DNA from: Candidatus Methanoperedens nitratireducens
Lineage (GTDB): Archaea; Halobacteriota; Methanosarcinia; Methanosarcinales; Methanoperedenaceae
Reading direction: 5' to 3'
NCBI GenBank assembly: GCA_020724545.1
Contig: DYGR01000004.1
Location: 1 to 53,207, forward strand
DNA length: 53,207 bases
A model generated the notes under the pieces. That model searched no databases and had not been told where the DNA came from. It worked only from the letters and a program-made list of their open reading frames with translations. The position numbers and the translations under genes were made by a program. Position 1 is the stretch's first letter; every line of letters begins with the position of its first letter. This document shows positions 8,453-16,262 of the stretch, piece after piece.

Positions 8453-10627
8453 ATGCAAAAAATAAAATTGAAGACGGAAGGAAAAATAAAGGGTAGCAGA
8501 GAAAAAGAAGAACAAAAAGCGGAGGAGCATAAGAAAGAGGAAGCAGAAAAGCCTATAGAAAGGATAAAAAATCCTGAAAACATAACTAAAGAGTCCTGTG
8601 AACCAAAGATCGAAGTAGCAGAAAAAAAGGAAGAAAGAATAGAAGAAATACTCAAAGAGATTGAATATAAAAAGAAAAGCGGAATTGATTCTCATTACTA
8701 TCCTGATAGACGATTTTATTCTGATTACGAAGCCCATCTTAATAAACTGGAAAAATTAGGGCATCCTCATGTGGAAGGTTTAAGAAAAGAGTTAATAGAG
8801 AAGGTGGAAAAGAACATAAAAAAGGATAAAGAGAAGTATTTGAAAGTGAGAGACCTAATCAGAAAGTATTGGAAGGAAAATAATTCAACGAAGCTCTATT
8901 GCTTGTGGATGTGGTTATGCCACCTAAAAAGCGATGATGTCATTAAGAACTTAAAAGTCAAGTTTGATAAAAAAGATGAAGAAGCGGAAAAGATTTATGA
9001 GGATTTTTTAACAGACTTGGATAACTGTGGAATCAAAGATACAGGCACATTTGTTTATACAGGCAGCGCTATTCATGTAAATGCATATGAGCTTACACTT
9101 GCTGATGAAGCGATAGAGAAGCTATTAAAAGAAGAGGGTGTTTTTGGCTCCTTTGTGAAAAATTGTGACGAGTATATCAAAGATTCATCAGAGTCTGTAA
9201 AAAAGGCTATTTATTTCCTTTCACAATGTGTAATTTTCTCTTACTTAAGAGGGTACGGTGGGTCCACTAAACTAAGATTTGAGGAAATACTCAAAAAGTT
9301 TTCTGGTTCTGAAGAAGATGTCGAGAAAGAATTGATTAGGTCAGGTATTATTCTTAAGAAGATAGATCGAGATTTAAATGTTCAAGCAGAAATTCCCTCC
9401 TATTCACTGTCTGTTTTTAAAAGAATAAAAGAGGATCCATATTCATTTGGAATAACGAAGGAAATCGAGGAAGAAGTCAAAGAAGAGATTAAAAGGAGAG
9501 AGACAAAAGAAGGAGAAAAACTTGTTGAACCTGCAGAAGATAAAAAACCAGAAGAATTAGAAATACCAAATTTCTTTGAACTTCTATTAGGAAAAGGATT
9601 TGGGGGAATTTCACATGAAAAACCTGTCTGTATTATTGTGGAGAAAACGAAGGAGAAACTTGAGGAACTTATAGCAGTGCTTTGTAGGGACATTTATAGA
9701 GAGAAAGTAGGAGGAAAACCAATACCCATATATCGTAACACAATAGAAGACTTAAGAAGAGATTGGAACTCCTTGGTAGAGCGCAAGATAATCATAATCA
9801 AAAATGCAGATGTAGAGAAAAGCAGGGAAGAGCTTTTTAAAATGATTAAAGGCTTTTTCTCTCAAGATATGGGTTTTTTGGTCTTGGTGACATCAGAACC
9901 TCTTAAGCTGGAAGATGAGATTAGAAATGAGGAGCCTTCAAAAAAAATAGTTACAGTTGAGGAGTTGCCGTCTGAAATTGAAAAGATAAAGGAAGAGATT
10001 TTAAGAACTATCCAAGGTAAGAAATCTGTTGCTCTGACTATGAGCTTCGATGCCACAGGTTCGATGAGTATAGAAGAGACACGAGGATTTGGCGATGAAT
10101 TTAAAACATCTGCGGAGAATTTTGATGATGAATTGATGAAATATCTTGATTATGAAAAAGCACCTTGGGAGTTAAAGCAAAATCGAGATAAATTGATGGC
10201 GTGCTCTCCTGCTGATTACGAGAAGAATGCGAGTAATGAGCATTCAGCTATGAAAGCCTTTGTCTGGCTATATGAATGGATGAGGCATGATAAAAGAAAA
10301 ATTCCGGATTTAGAAACTGATAATAAGGGGACGGATGTAAGAGTTGACAGTAATAATTATGAAATAGAGACTCTCTTCGGTATTGGTGATGTAGCGAGCA
10401 AATTAACAGAAAAAATGAAGAAATATAACAAAAATGAGAAAGTTTATTTTGTGTTGCGAAATTTGGATATTCTGAGACATTTATCCAAACTTTCGACTTT
10501 CAGAACAAATTGGAGAAAAGCAGGGTACGAAGTTGAGTTCTTTGGCTTGGATCTGGATAAAGAAGAACTTGTTCCCGTAGATGAGTTTGTGAAACTCGAA
10601 GAAAGAGTACTCAAGACGCTCTGCTAA
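8453..10627 (+). CDS. Large unknown protein: charged N-term, degenerate ATPase-like middle, putative nuclease C-term
   Basis: 724 residues starting behind a strong GGAGGTG site. Residues 1-130 are highly charged and coiled (KEEQKAEEHKKEE). About 250-335 looks like winged-helix or helical DNA-binding sequence. About 370-515 alternates strand and helix like a P-loop domain, with a Walker-B-like strand (ERKIIIIKNADVEKSREE) and FLVLVTSEP, but the first strand (VCIIVEKTKEK) lacks a Walker A. The C-terminal part (about 590-710) has NEHSAMKAFVWLYEW (E596), KGTDVRV (D628) and YEIETLFGIGD (E637, E639), followed by KVYFVLRNLDIL. This resembles a PD-(D/E)XK-like nuclease with an archaeal E(V/I)ET variant in place of ExK. 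I cannot name the family; the nuclease role is inference. Confidence 0.75.
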   Translation: MQKIKLKTEGKIKGSREKEEQKAEEHKKEEAEKPIERIKNPENITKESCEPKIEVAEKKEERIEEILKEIEYKKKSGIDSHYYPDRRFYSDYEAHLNKLEKLGHPHVEGLRKELIEKVEKNIKKDKEKYLKVRDLIRKYWKENNSTKLYCLWMWLCHLKSDDVIKNLKVKFDKKDEEAEKIYEDFLTDLDNCGIKDTGTFVYTGSAIHVNAYELTLADEAIEKLLKEEGVFGSFVKNCDEYIKDSSESVKKAIYFLSQCVIFSYLRGYGGSTKLRFEEILKKFSGSEEDVEKELIRSGIILKKIDRDLNVQAEIPSYSLSVFKRIKEDPYSFGITKEIEEEVKEEIKRRETKEGEKLVEPAEDKKPEELEIPNFFELLLGKGFGGISHEKPVCIIVEKTKEKLEELIAVLCRDIYREKVGGKPIPIYRNTIEDLRRDWNSLVERKIIIIKNADVEKSREELFKMIKGFFSQDMGFLVLVTSEPLKLEDEIRNEEPSKKIVTVEELPSEIEKIKEEILRTIQGKKSVALTMSFDATGSMSIEETRGFGDEFKTSAENFDDELMKYLDYEKAPWELKQNRDKLMACSPADYEKNASNEHSAMKAFVWLYEWMRHDKRKIPDLETDNKGTDVRVDSNNYEIETLFGIGDVASKLTEKMKKYNKNEKVYFVLRNLDILRHLSKLSTFRTNWRKAGYEVEFFGLDLDKEELVPVDEFVKLEERVLKTLC

Positions 10628-10953
10628 AAAACTCTCTTTAAAATAAATATATTAAATATAATATAAATCTAATTCACAAATTATTTGTAAATTAAGAGCT
10701 ATCAAACGCCTATAGAAAAGGTATGGATGTGGCTTGTGAATTCGTTAGTTAATCCCGTCACGGATTTCATTAATTAAAATTCCGTGACGGGATTATTTGT
10801 TATAAATTTGCTATAATCCCGTAACGCAAATCAGCATTATTCTCAGTGCTCTAAAAAAATCTCCTTTCAAACAGTCATCCGCTGCTGAAAAACTGTAATC
10901 ATCCTTTTATTACCGATATTTTCATATCCAACATCTGCTTTTATTACTCAAAA
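10628..10953. other. Right border of the A/T-rich island
   Basis: No gene is visible. The stretch contains AATTCACAA (10671-10679) with an inverted copy TTGTGAATT (10734-10742), the third CCGTNACGG pair, an imperfect half-site CCCGTAACG at about 10818-10826, and a probable promoter for the gene at 10954. Base composition becomes less A/T-rich to the right of it. Confidence 0.5.
10751..10794. repeat. Paired CCGTNACGG element, right site
   Basis: A perfect 14-bp inverted repeat, AATCCCGTCACGGA (10751-10764) and TCCGTGACGGGATT (10781-10794), with a 16-nt A/T-rich spacer. Its cores CCGTCACGG and CCGTGACGG have the same dyad form as the two pairs at 5.2-5.5 kb, and the dyad centres are 28 bp apart. 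A lone imperfect half-site follows about 25 bp downstream. Together with the left sites it brackets the recombinase, HNH and two-gene unit. Confidence 0.85.
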
Positions 10954-11442
10954 ATGACAACACGTTCGATTGATATTGCACTCACGCAGGCCGAGGCTGA
11001 CGACGGCATAGAGGCGGTTTATGATAATATGTGTACATTATCAACAGAACCTGAGCTATGTTTTAATTATGCGACAACGGCTGATCTGAGGAAATGGGGG
11101 TTCTCCGAAGGATGTTTTAGCTGTTTTTTGCAGGATAAAAGAGATGTAATAATACAGGCAATTACAATATACGAGAATAGAGAAGGTGCAAATCGTGCAT
11201 ACCATGCGGATATAGATTATCTAAAAAAGAACAATTATGGAAGGCCAATGGAAGCAAAAAAATTAGGCGAATCATCTATTCTATTTAAGAAAAAACAGAG
11301 TGATGGGGTTACCTATAATCTGCTATTTTTAAAATACACCGTTTTTGCTACAATTAGCGCCAAATACAAAAAAGATAGACCCGACAATGTACATCATATT
11401 ATTGGACTTGCTGAAAAAATAGAGAAGAAGATCACAAGATAG
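10954..11442 (+). CDS. Hypothetical soluble protein
   Basis: 162 residues, no signal peptide or membrane segment. Distinctive stretches are CFNYATTADLRKWGFSEGC and a FSCFLQDKRD segment with paired cysteines, then a strand-rich second half (ESSILFKKKQSDG; NLLFLKYTVFATISAKYKK) ending in an amphipathic helix. I do not recognise the family. It stands alone just right of the island border, with promoter-like A/T-rich sequence upstream and no partner gene. Confidence 0.6.
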   Translation: MTTRSIDIALTQAEADDGIEAVYDNMCTLSTEPELCFNYATTADLRKWGFSEGCFSCFLQDKRDVIIQAITIYENREGANRAYHADIDYLKKNNYGRPMEAKKLGESSILFKKKQSDGVTYNLLFLKYTVFATISAKYKKDRPDNVHHIIGLAEKIEKKITR

Positions 11443-11511
11443 TTTAGTCCGTCTCATTTCTTTAGACTTATGGATGATGACCTCACAGTGCGTGTGGGGC
11501 TGTATGTGGGA

Positions 11512-11692
11512 TTATCTCTTGAGTGGGCGTAGATTAAGCCCCATGAGAACGCGCTCAGTGTTTGAGAGACTCCCTATAATCTTTCTCAAAGGCTTCCAGT
11601 GATCTCGGTGTCTGTCCTGCAACATACAATCGCAGTTCCCATACTTCCGTTTCTGTGGGTTCTTGTCGTGTTGATTCTGTTATATTTTTCAT
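11512..11692 (-). pseudogene. kaiB: kaiB remnant with central deletion and frameshift
   Basis: Reading leftward from ATG 11692, the first 45 codons contain WELRLYVAGQTPRSLEAFEK, the first strand and helix of KaiB-like proteins, and stop at TGA (11555-11557). In the next frame ERVLMGLNLRPLKR follows immediately and ends at TAA (11512-11514), matching the KaiB C-terminus. About 45 central codons, including the fold-switch region, are missing. KaiB partners KaiC in the circadian-type oscillator and occurs beside KaiC-like ATPases in archaea. No kaiC is visible in this window. The gene is clearly non-functional. Confidence 0.85.
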
Positions 11693-11797
11693 TTAAGATT
11701 CCCCCCCTTAGTTACACCTAAAGATATTTTTGAAGCAATGCTAAAGTCATAATGCATGTTCCATTAAGACAAATATGTACTTAAAAGCTTCTTAAAA

Positions 11798-12856
11798 CTA
11801 TGATTCCTCCCAGTACTGCTTAAAAGTTACCCATAACTCAGGCAGGTGCTCCTGCAATAGCTCATTTGAGGTATAACAGGTATCCAGTCTTTTCCTTTTC
11901 TCAAACGCTCTTTCCAGCGGCCCTCCGAGCAGCCTGTTAACCCCGGTCTCATATTGCGCAAGTATTGTTAGATCATCGTTTTCGAGGGCTTTTACTACCG
12001 TATTCCCTGCGATCTCCCCGGCAAGCATTGCATTATTGATGCCTGCGCCCGTGATTGGATCAGCCATACCGGCGCTGTCACCGGCAAGCAGGATATTGCC
12101 ATAACACAGTTTCTCCCTGAGACCGCCTATCGGCAGGGCGCCGGTTATATACTCTGTTTTTATGCCAGCAAGCCGTCCTGCGATACGGGAATTACTGATA
12201 AATTCATCCAGGTATGCGCGCGGGGATTTTGAGCCTGGGCCTTCAGTGATCCCGAGACCCACTCTGGCGCAATCCTCTCCAGTCGGGTAGATCCATACGT
12301 ATCCTCCAGGTGCGTGATCTGAATCAAAAAAAATCTCACATGTTCCTGCAAGGGGTTTGATCCCTTTGAGGTGGTACTGGGCACAGACTGCAAATCTCTG
12401 CTGCTGCAGTCCCAGAAGTGACGCAGTCTTTGAAAAAACACCATCTGCGCCAACGATTATTTTCCCATATGCTTTCCCATATGCCTCTCCATCCCGAAAT
12501 TCAACCCCACCGAATATAAGCTCTGTCAGTGGCGAATTCCATCTGATCTCTGCGCCAGCTTCCTTCGCTCTCTCAGCAAGTGCCGTATCAAACAGCGGTC
12601 TATCTACCACAAGACCGTTCAGTTCAAAATCATGAAAAGATAGATCAGGAAGATACGTACGCATTTTTGTTATTTTTGACTGGATAACAGAATCATCAGG
12701 TAATTCCATATTAATCGTACGGCTGATGTATCCTGCACACGGCGATCGGCATGATGCATATCTCTCCAGTACCAGCACACGATATCCTGCCCGGGCTGCG
12801 GTTGCTGCAGTAATAGACCCGGCAGGTCCCGCACCGATCACAATAACATCATACAT
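11798..12856 (-). CDS. Geranylgeranyl reductase-family FAD protein
   Basis: About 352 residues from the ATG at 12856, chosen because it overlaps the lipoate-ligase stop as TGATG; a GTG 15 bp upstream is possible. It has an N-terminal Rossmann FAD motif (VIVIGAGPAGSITAATAARAG), a C-A-G-Y segment near residue 41, IIVGADGVFSKTA, and the second FAD motif GDSAGMADPITGAGINNAM. The family saturates isoprenoid chains of archaeal lipids or quinones, but paralogues of unknown substrate are common. A tandem AYGKAYGK duplication is present at about residue 120. It is the last gene of an operon with lplB and lplA, so a lipoate- or membrane-linked electron role is possible. Confidence 0.85.
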   Translation of the reverse strand: MYDVIVIGAGPAGSITAATAARAGYRVLVLERYASCRSPCAGYISRTINMELPDDSVIQSKITKMRTYLPDLSFHDFELNGLVVDRPLFDTALAERAKEAGAEIRWNSPLTELIFGGVEFRDGEAYGKAYGKIIVGADGVFSKTASLLGLQQQRFAVCAQYHLKGIKPLAGTCEIFFDSDHAPGGYVWIYPTGEDCARVGLGITEGPGSKSPRAYLDEFISNSRIAGRLAGIKTEYITGALPIGGLREKLCYGNILLAGDSAGMADPITGAGINNAMLAGEIAGNTVVKALENDDLTILAQYETGVNRLLGGPLERAFEKRKRLDTCYTSNELLQEHLPELWVTFKQYWEES

Positions 12857-13599
12857 CAGCGGTATACCCACTCATGAGAGTAGTATTTTGGCAGAAGATT
12901 GTTTTTGAGATCCCTCTCTTCTCTGGTAAGTGCTGAGGTTTTTAATCTTATGTGGAAGCGTTCTTCGAATTTTTTCTTCATGATATCCTTTACTTCTTCC
13001 ATATCACGCTGTTCTCCAAGCTCGCGGTCAAGCCATGTAAGCCCTTCCCTGATAGATGCTATCTTTTTATCAAGGAACTTCTCCTTTGGTATATTTGATA
13101 TCCTGAGCATCTCCTCAATATCAAAATCAAGCAACAGTGTCCCGTTCTGAAGCAGTTTTCCCTCCCATCGTGTCTGGGCATTGCCTGATATTTTTTTGTT
13201 ATCCACCACAACATCGTTAATCGGGCGGAAAGCAGCATTTAAGCCGTAATGAACAAGCGTATCTATCAGGACGCCGCATATCTGTTTATAGGATTCGATG
13301 ATATCAAGCGGGAATAATTCGTTATCTATCGTCCCCACAACTCCGTAGTTTATCTGCCTGCACCTCTCATCTGAGAACGCTATCCCGCCTCCGCTTATCC
13401 GTCGGGTGATAGTATAGTCCCTGCACTGGGTTAGGTCTAATTCGACATCCGCCTTCTGGAAAAATCCAAGTATTATGGATTTTTTTGGTGTCCAGAAGAA
13501 GAAGGTATTCCCTCCATCTCCTCTTAATATGGCCTCGTCCATTGCCATCATGTCGCGTATATCCACCAGTCCAAAATCTATGAAGCGCCATTCTTCCAT
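12856..13599 (-). CDS. lplA: Lipoate-protein ligase A, catalytic subunit
   Basis: 247 residues of the biotin/lipoate ligase fold: ILGFFQKADVELDL, the lipoyl-AMP loop RRISGGGIAFSD and the lysine-containing KKISGNAQTRWEGKLLQNGTLLLDFD. It activates lipoate with ATP and transfers it to lipoyl-domain lysines. It lacks the C-terminal domain of bacterial LplA; that part is encoded just upstream, giving a two-subunit ligase as described in Thermoplasma. The ribosome-binding site GGAGG lies in the end of lplB, and the stop overlaps the next gene's ATG. Confidence 0.88.
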   Translation of the reverse strand: MEEWRFIDFGLVDIRDMMAMDEAILRGDGGNTFFFWTPKKSIILGFFQKADVELDLTQCRDYTITRRISGGGIAFSDERCRQINYGVVGTIDNELFPLDIIESYKQICGVLIDTLVHYGLNAAFRPINDVVVDNKKISGNAQTRWEGKLLQNGTLLLDFDIEEMLRISNIPKEKFLDKKIASIREGLTWLDRELGEQRDMEEVKDIMKKKFEERFHIRLKTSALTREERDLKNNLLPKYYSHEWVYR

Positions 13600-13600
13600 G

Positions 13601-13891
13601 TTATACCTCCAGTGCTTTCATTATTGATTCAGTGAAATCGGAAGGCGATGTCCCGGGTGACTGGATGCCCTCTTTCTGATAGACCGCCTCTATATTTTTC
13701 TGGATCTCTTCACGATTTGCAGGGGTTCCTTTTAACTGTTCGAGGATTTTGAAGATCGCCTCCTCCGGGAACATAAAGAAATCTCCTGATATTGTTATTT
13801 CTTTTATCATTCCATCTTCTATTGATAAGAATGATCTTATAAGCCCGCCTTTTGATTTATATATACCTTGCTTTGTTTCTGATATGTCCAT
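13601..13891 (-). CDS. lplB: Lipoate-protein ligase accessory subunit (C-terminal domain)
   Basis: 96 residues from the ATG at 13891, preceded by GGAG at a proper distance; an open extension upstream has no ribosome-binding site. The sequence KGGLIRSFLSIEDGMIKEITISGDFFMFPEEAI is the hallmark of the detached lipoate-ligase C-terminal domain, which is needed for lipoate adenylation in split archaeal enzymes. It ends 1 bp before the lplA start, so the two are translationally linked. Confidence 0.85.
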   Translation of the reverse strand: MDISETKQGIYKSKGGLIRSFLSIEDGMIKEITISGDFFMFPEEAIFKILEQLKGTPANREEIQKNIEAVYQKEGIQSPGTSPSDFTESIMKALEV

Positions 13892-14147
13892 TATAGTTGC
13901 TCCTGCACTCCAAAAGGGCATGAAAATATAAAAAATACACTCTAACCTGTTGCCTGTCTGATAGAACTGCATGCTTTTTAAACTGCCTGTACCGTTACTT
14001 TTAAATATAATGCTGTTATATTAGGAGTTGATGGGCAGGTAAACTTCTTTTTTAATACACTAACCCCCACTCCCCAACCTGCCCGTCTTAAATTATTCAT
14101 AAATCGATACCTTTATCTGAATCTATGTACTATGCAGTACATTCTTT

Positions 14148-14219
14148 GGGCCGGTAGCTCAGGGGTAGATCGCTCCCTTGGCATGGGAGAGGCCTCGGGT
14201 TCAAATCCCGACCGGTCCA
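14148..14219 (+). tRNA. tRNA-Ala (GGC)
   Basis: The acceptor stem GGGCCGG pairs with CCGGTCC and includes the G3-U70 pair that identifies alanine tRNAs. The D arm AGCTCAGGGGTAGATCGC, the anticodon stem CTCCC/GGGAG with loop TTGGCAT (anticodon GGC), the T arm with GGTTCAAATCC and discriminator A73 are all present. There is no encoded CCA and no intron. The 3' end overlaps by 19 bp the stop region of the antisense dehydrogenase remnant. Confidence 0.95.
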
Positions 14220-14797
14220 TCTTTATCCTGGTAGGAGATCCTGTATATCTTTCCCGCATTATCATCGCTCACAAACAGCGAGCCGTCCTCAGCAACGATT
14301 ATATCAACAGGTCTTCCAAGAACATTACTGTCCTGAAGCCAGCCTGTTGCAAAATCCCTCACTGTAAGATCATTCATATCAATACTTATAATCTTATAGC
14401 CTGTCGGTTCCCTGCGGTTCCATGAGCCGTGGAGGGCAACGAACAGATCGCCTCTGTATTCCTGTGGAAAGTTATCGCCATAGTAGAAAGCAAGCCCAAG
14501 AGGGGCTGAGTGTGCCTGAATATCTATAAGGCTTGGCATCTTAAGCGGTTCCATGCACGGGTTTTGGACATAAACATTTTTATCAAAATCAGTATCATGG
14601 ATATTTTTGCCAAAGCATATCGGCCAGCCGTAATCTTTACCTTCTTCAACCAGATTTATCTCATCTGGCGGCAGGTTTATCTCATCGATAGAATCGAATT
14701 TCAACGCTGGCCTCAAACCCAGCAGCGTATACATAGAAGCTATGATCGCTATTACAAACAATACGACCAGCACAATTTTAATTCTTCTATTACTCAT
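14201..14797 (-). pseudogene. PQQ-type sugar dehydrogenase-like gene with in-frame central deletion
   Basis: From ATG 14797 (GGGGAG site) it encodes 198 residues: a membrane anchor (MSNRRIKIVLVVLFV), the family's N-terminal segment FDSIDEINLPP, then directly the C-terminal propeller part DEINLVEEGKDYGWPICFGKN, HSAPLGLAFYYG, ALHGSWNRREPTGYK and GRPVDIIVAEDGSLFVSDD. In sorbosone/PQQ glucose dehydrogenase-like proteins some 150-200 residues of beta-propeller normally separate INLPP from DEINL. A direct repeat TTTATCTCATC (14655-14665, 14676-14686) marks the junction. The frame is intact, but a complete propeller cannot form. The end runs 19 bp into the tRNA-Ala gene. Confidence 0.75.
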
Positions 14798-14805
14798 ATT
14801 CTCCC

Positions 14806-15195
14806 CTACAGCGGCAGATAATAGGCAATGACCGCTACCGCAGCTCCTATGATCACCGAATATATAATAATCTGCCATGCCTTTCTGCGATCCCTGGCCC
14901 GGAACTCTGCCTCTTCAACAGTGCTGATCCTGTCAGCATCAGGGCTAAAGTTAAATACCCCACGCATACCGAAATAAGCGCAAAAATGCATATACGCCTG
15001 TAAGAAACCAATCGCTGCCATAGTTGCAGGGAAAAAGAGTATAAGCCGCCAGATAGGTGGCATGCCAAAATATACAAGCAAACCGAACAGAATAATAGTA
15101 ATGTAAAGCCCAATCCAGCCGCCCTGCTTTCTCTTTCGGATCTCGGCTCTCCCGATATTACATACCCCCGGAATATACTGGTTCTGCGACTGCAT
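14806..15195 (-). CDS. Conserved membrane protein
   Basis: About 129 residues if it starts at the ATG at 15195 (MQSQNQYIPGVCNIGRAEI); the frame is open further upstream to 15309 without better evidence. YIPGVCNIGRAEIRKRKQGG is a conserved opening, then two membrane spans (IGLYITIILFGLLVYFG; LILFFPATMAAIGFLQ), a YMHFCAYFGMRGVFNF loop and a final span (YSVIIGAAVAVIAYY). I recall similar proteins in varied bacteria and archaea next to PQQ-type dehydrogenases. The stop lies 8 bp before the dehydrogenase remnant start, so they were one operon. Confidence 0.7.
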   Translation of the reverse strand: MQSQNQYIPGVCNIGRAEIRKRKQGGWIGLYITIILFGLLVYFGMPPIWRLILFFPATMAAIGFLQAYMHFCAYFGMRGVFNFSPDADRISTVEEAEFRARDRRKAWQIIIYSVIIGAAVAVIAYYLPL

Positions 15196-15390
15196 AGTAT
15201 CATTTACAACAGATGGCAGTCCATAATTCATTGCTTTAAGAAAAATGCTCACTTCCGAACCTCCATAAACAATAGTATATGCTGCATGAGTTATAAATGC
15301 AATTCTCATATTGATCTGGTGGCCAGACTATTGATAAAAAATACATATTCATGGAAACCCTTACGTTTTTCGCAGTGCTGTATACCCATC

Positions 15391-16197
15391 ATGTCCATTG
15401 AGCATAAGATGCAGCGTATTATGAATGCCCTGATAGAGAAAGACAGTGTCCTTATTGCATACTCTGGAGGTGTAGATAGCTCTGTCCTCGCAGCGCTTGC
15501 ATACAGGGCGCTGGGAGATAATGCTATTGCGGTTACTGCTGATTCATCCACTTTAGCACCAGATGAACTTGATTGCGCAAAAAAAGTTGCAGAGGAGATA
15601 GGGATCAGACATATTGTAGTATCCTATGATGAACTCGATGAGCCTGAGTTTGTCAAAAACCCGGTTGAGCGATGCTATTACTGCAAAAAAGGTTTAATCA
15701 GGGAGTTAAAAAAACTGGCAGTTCAGCATGGTATGAATACCATTATGGAGGGGACAAATATCTCGGATCTCTTAAACCACAGACCAGGCTACAGAGCAGT
15801 AATAGAAGAGGGGGTATACAACCCGTTCATTGAATTCAACGTGACCAAGGAAGAGATCCGTGAGATGGCGCGTGAGCTAAATCTATCAGTTGCAGATAAG
15901 CCTTCTATGGCATGCCTTTCCTCACGTTTCCCGTACGGGCAGACAATAACCAGGGAGGCGCTCAAGCGCGTTGGAGATGCTGAGGCTTACCTCAGGAGCA
16001 CGGGATTTAAGATTGTACGTGTGCGCGACCATGGCGGCATAGCGCGTATTGAGCTCATGCCCTATGATATGACACGTTTTTTAGCGATGCGTGAATCTGT
16101 GGCATCTGAATTTAAAAGACTTGGTTTCTCCTATGTTACCCTTGATATTATGGGCTTCAGAAGCGGGAGCATGGATGAAGTGTTATCAAGATCATAA
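15391..16197 (+). CDS. larE: ATP-dependent sacrificial sulfur transferase LarE
   Basis: 268 residues from ATG 15391 (the frame extends upstream to 15286 over sequence unlike the family). The PP-loop SGGVDS (25-30) binds ATP, RCYYCKKGL (C95, C98) follows, and C175 in SMACLSSRFPYG corresponds to the sacrificial Cys176 of Lactobacillus LarE. LarE supplies sulfur for the nickel-pincer cofactor of lactate racemase-like (LarA) enzymes. No larA, larB or larC is in this window. The conserved cysteine argues for the single-use sulfur-donor type rather than the Fe-S type. Confidence 0.9.
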   Translation: MSIEHKMQRIMNALIEKDSVLIAYSGGVDSSVLAALAYRALGDNAIAVTADSSTLAPDELDCAKKVAEEIGIRHIVVSYDELDEPEFVKNPVERCYYCKKGLIRELKKLAVQHGMNTIMEGTNISDLLNHRPGYRAVIEEGVYNPFIEFNVTKEEIREMARELNLSVADKPSMACLSSRFPYGQTITREALKRVGDAEAYLRSTGFKIVRVRDHGGIARIELMPYDMTRFLAMRESVASEFKRLGFSYVTLDIMGFRSGSMDEVLSRS

Positions 16198-16262
16198 CTG
16201 ATGCAGTACCAGGCTTCATATCCAAAAGAATATAAAGAATTAGCCTCTATTTTAAATGGGGA

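Noticed and set aside
8453-10627. Reading the 724-residue protein as a functional AAA+ ATPase
   Set aside because: No GxxxxGK(S/T) Walker A motif could be found, so only a degenerate fold is suggested.
10671-10742. AATTCACAA/TTGTGAATT inverted pair
   Set aside because: Nine bp in A/T-rich DNA with a long spacer; could easily be chance.
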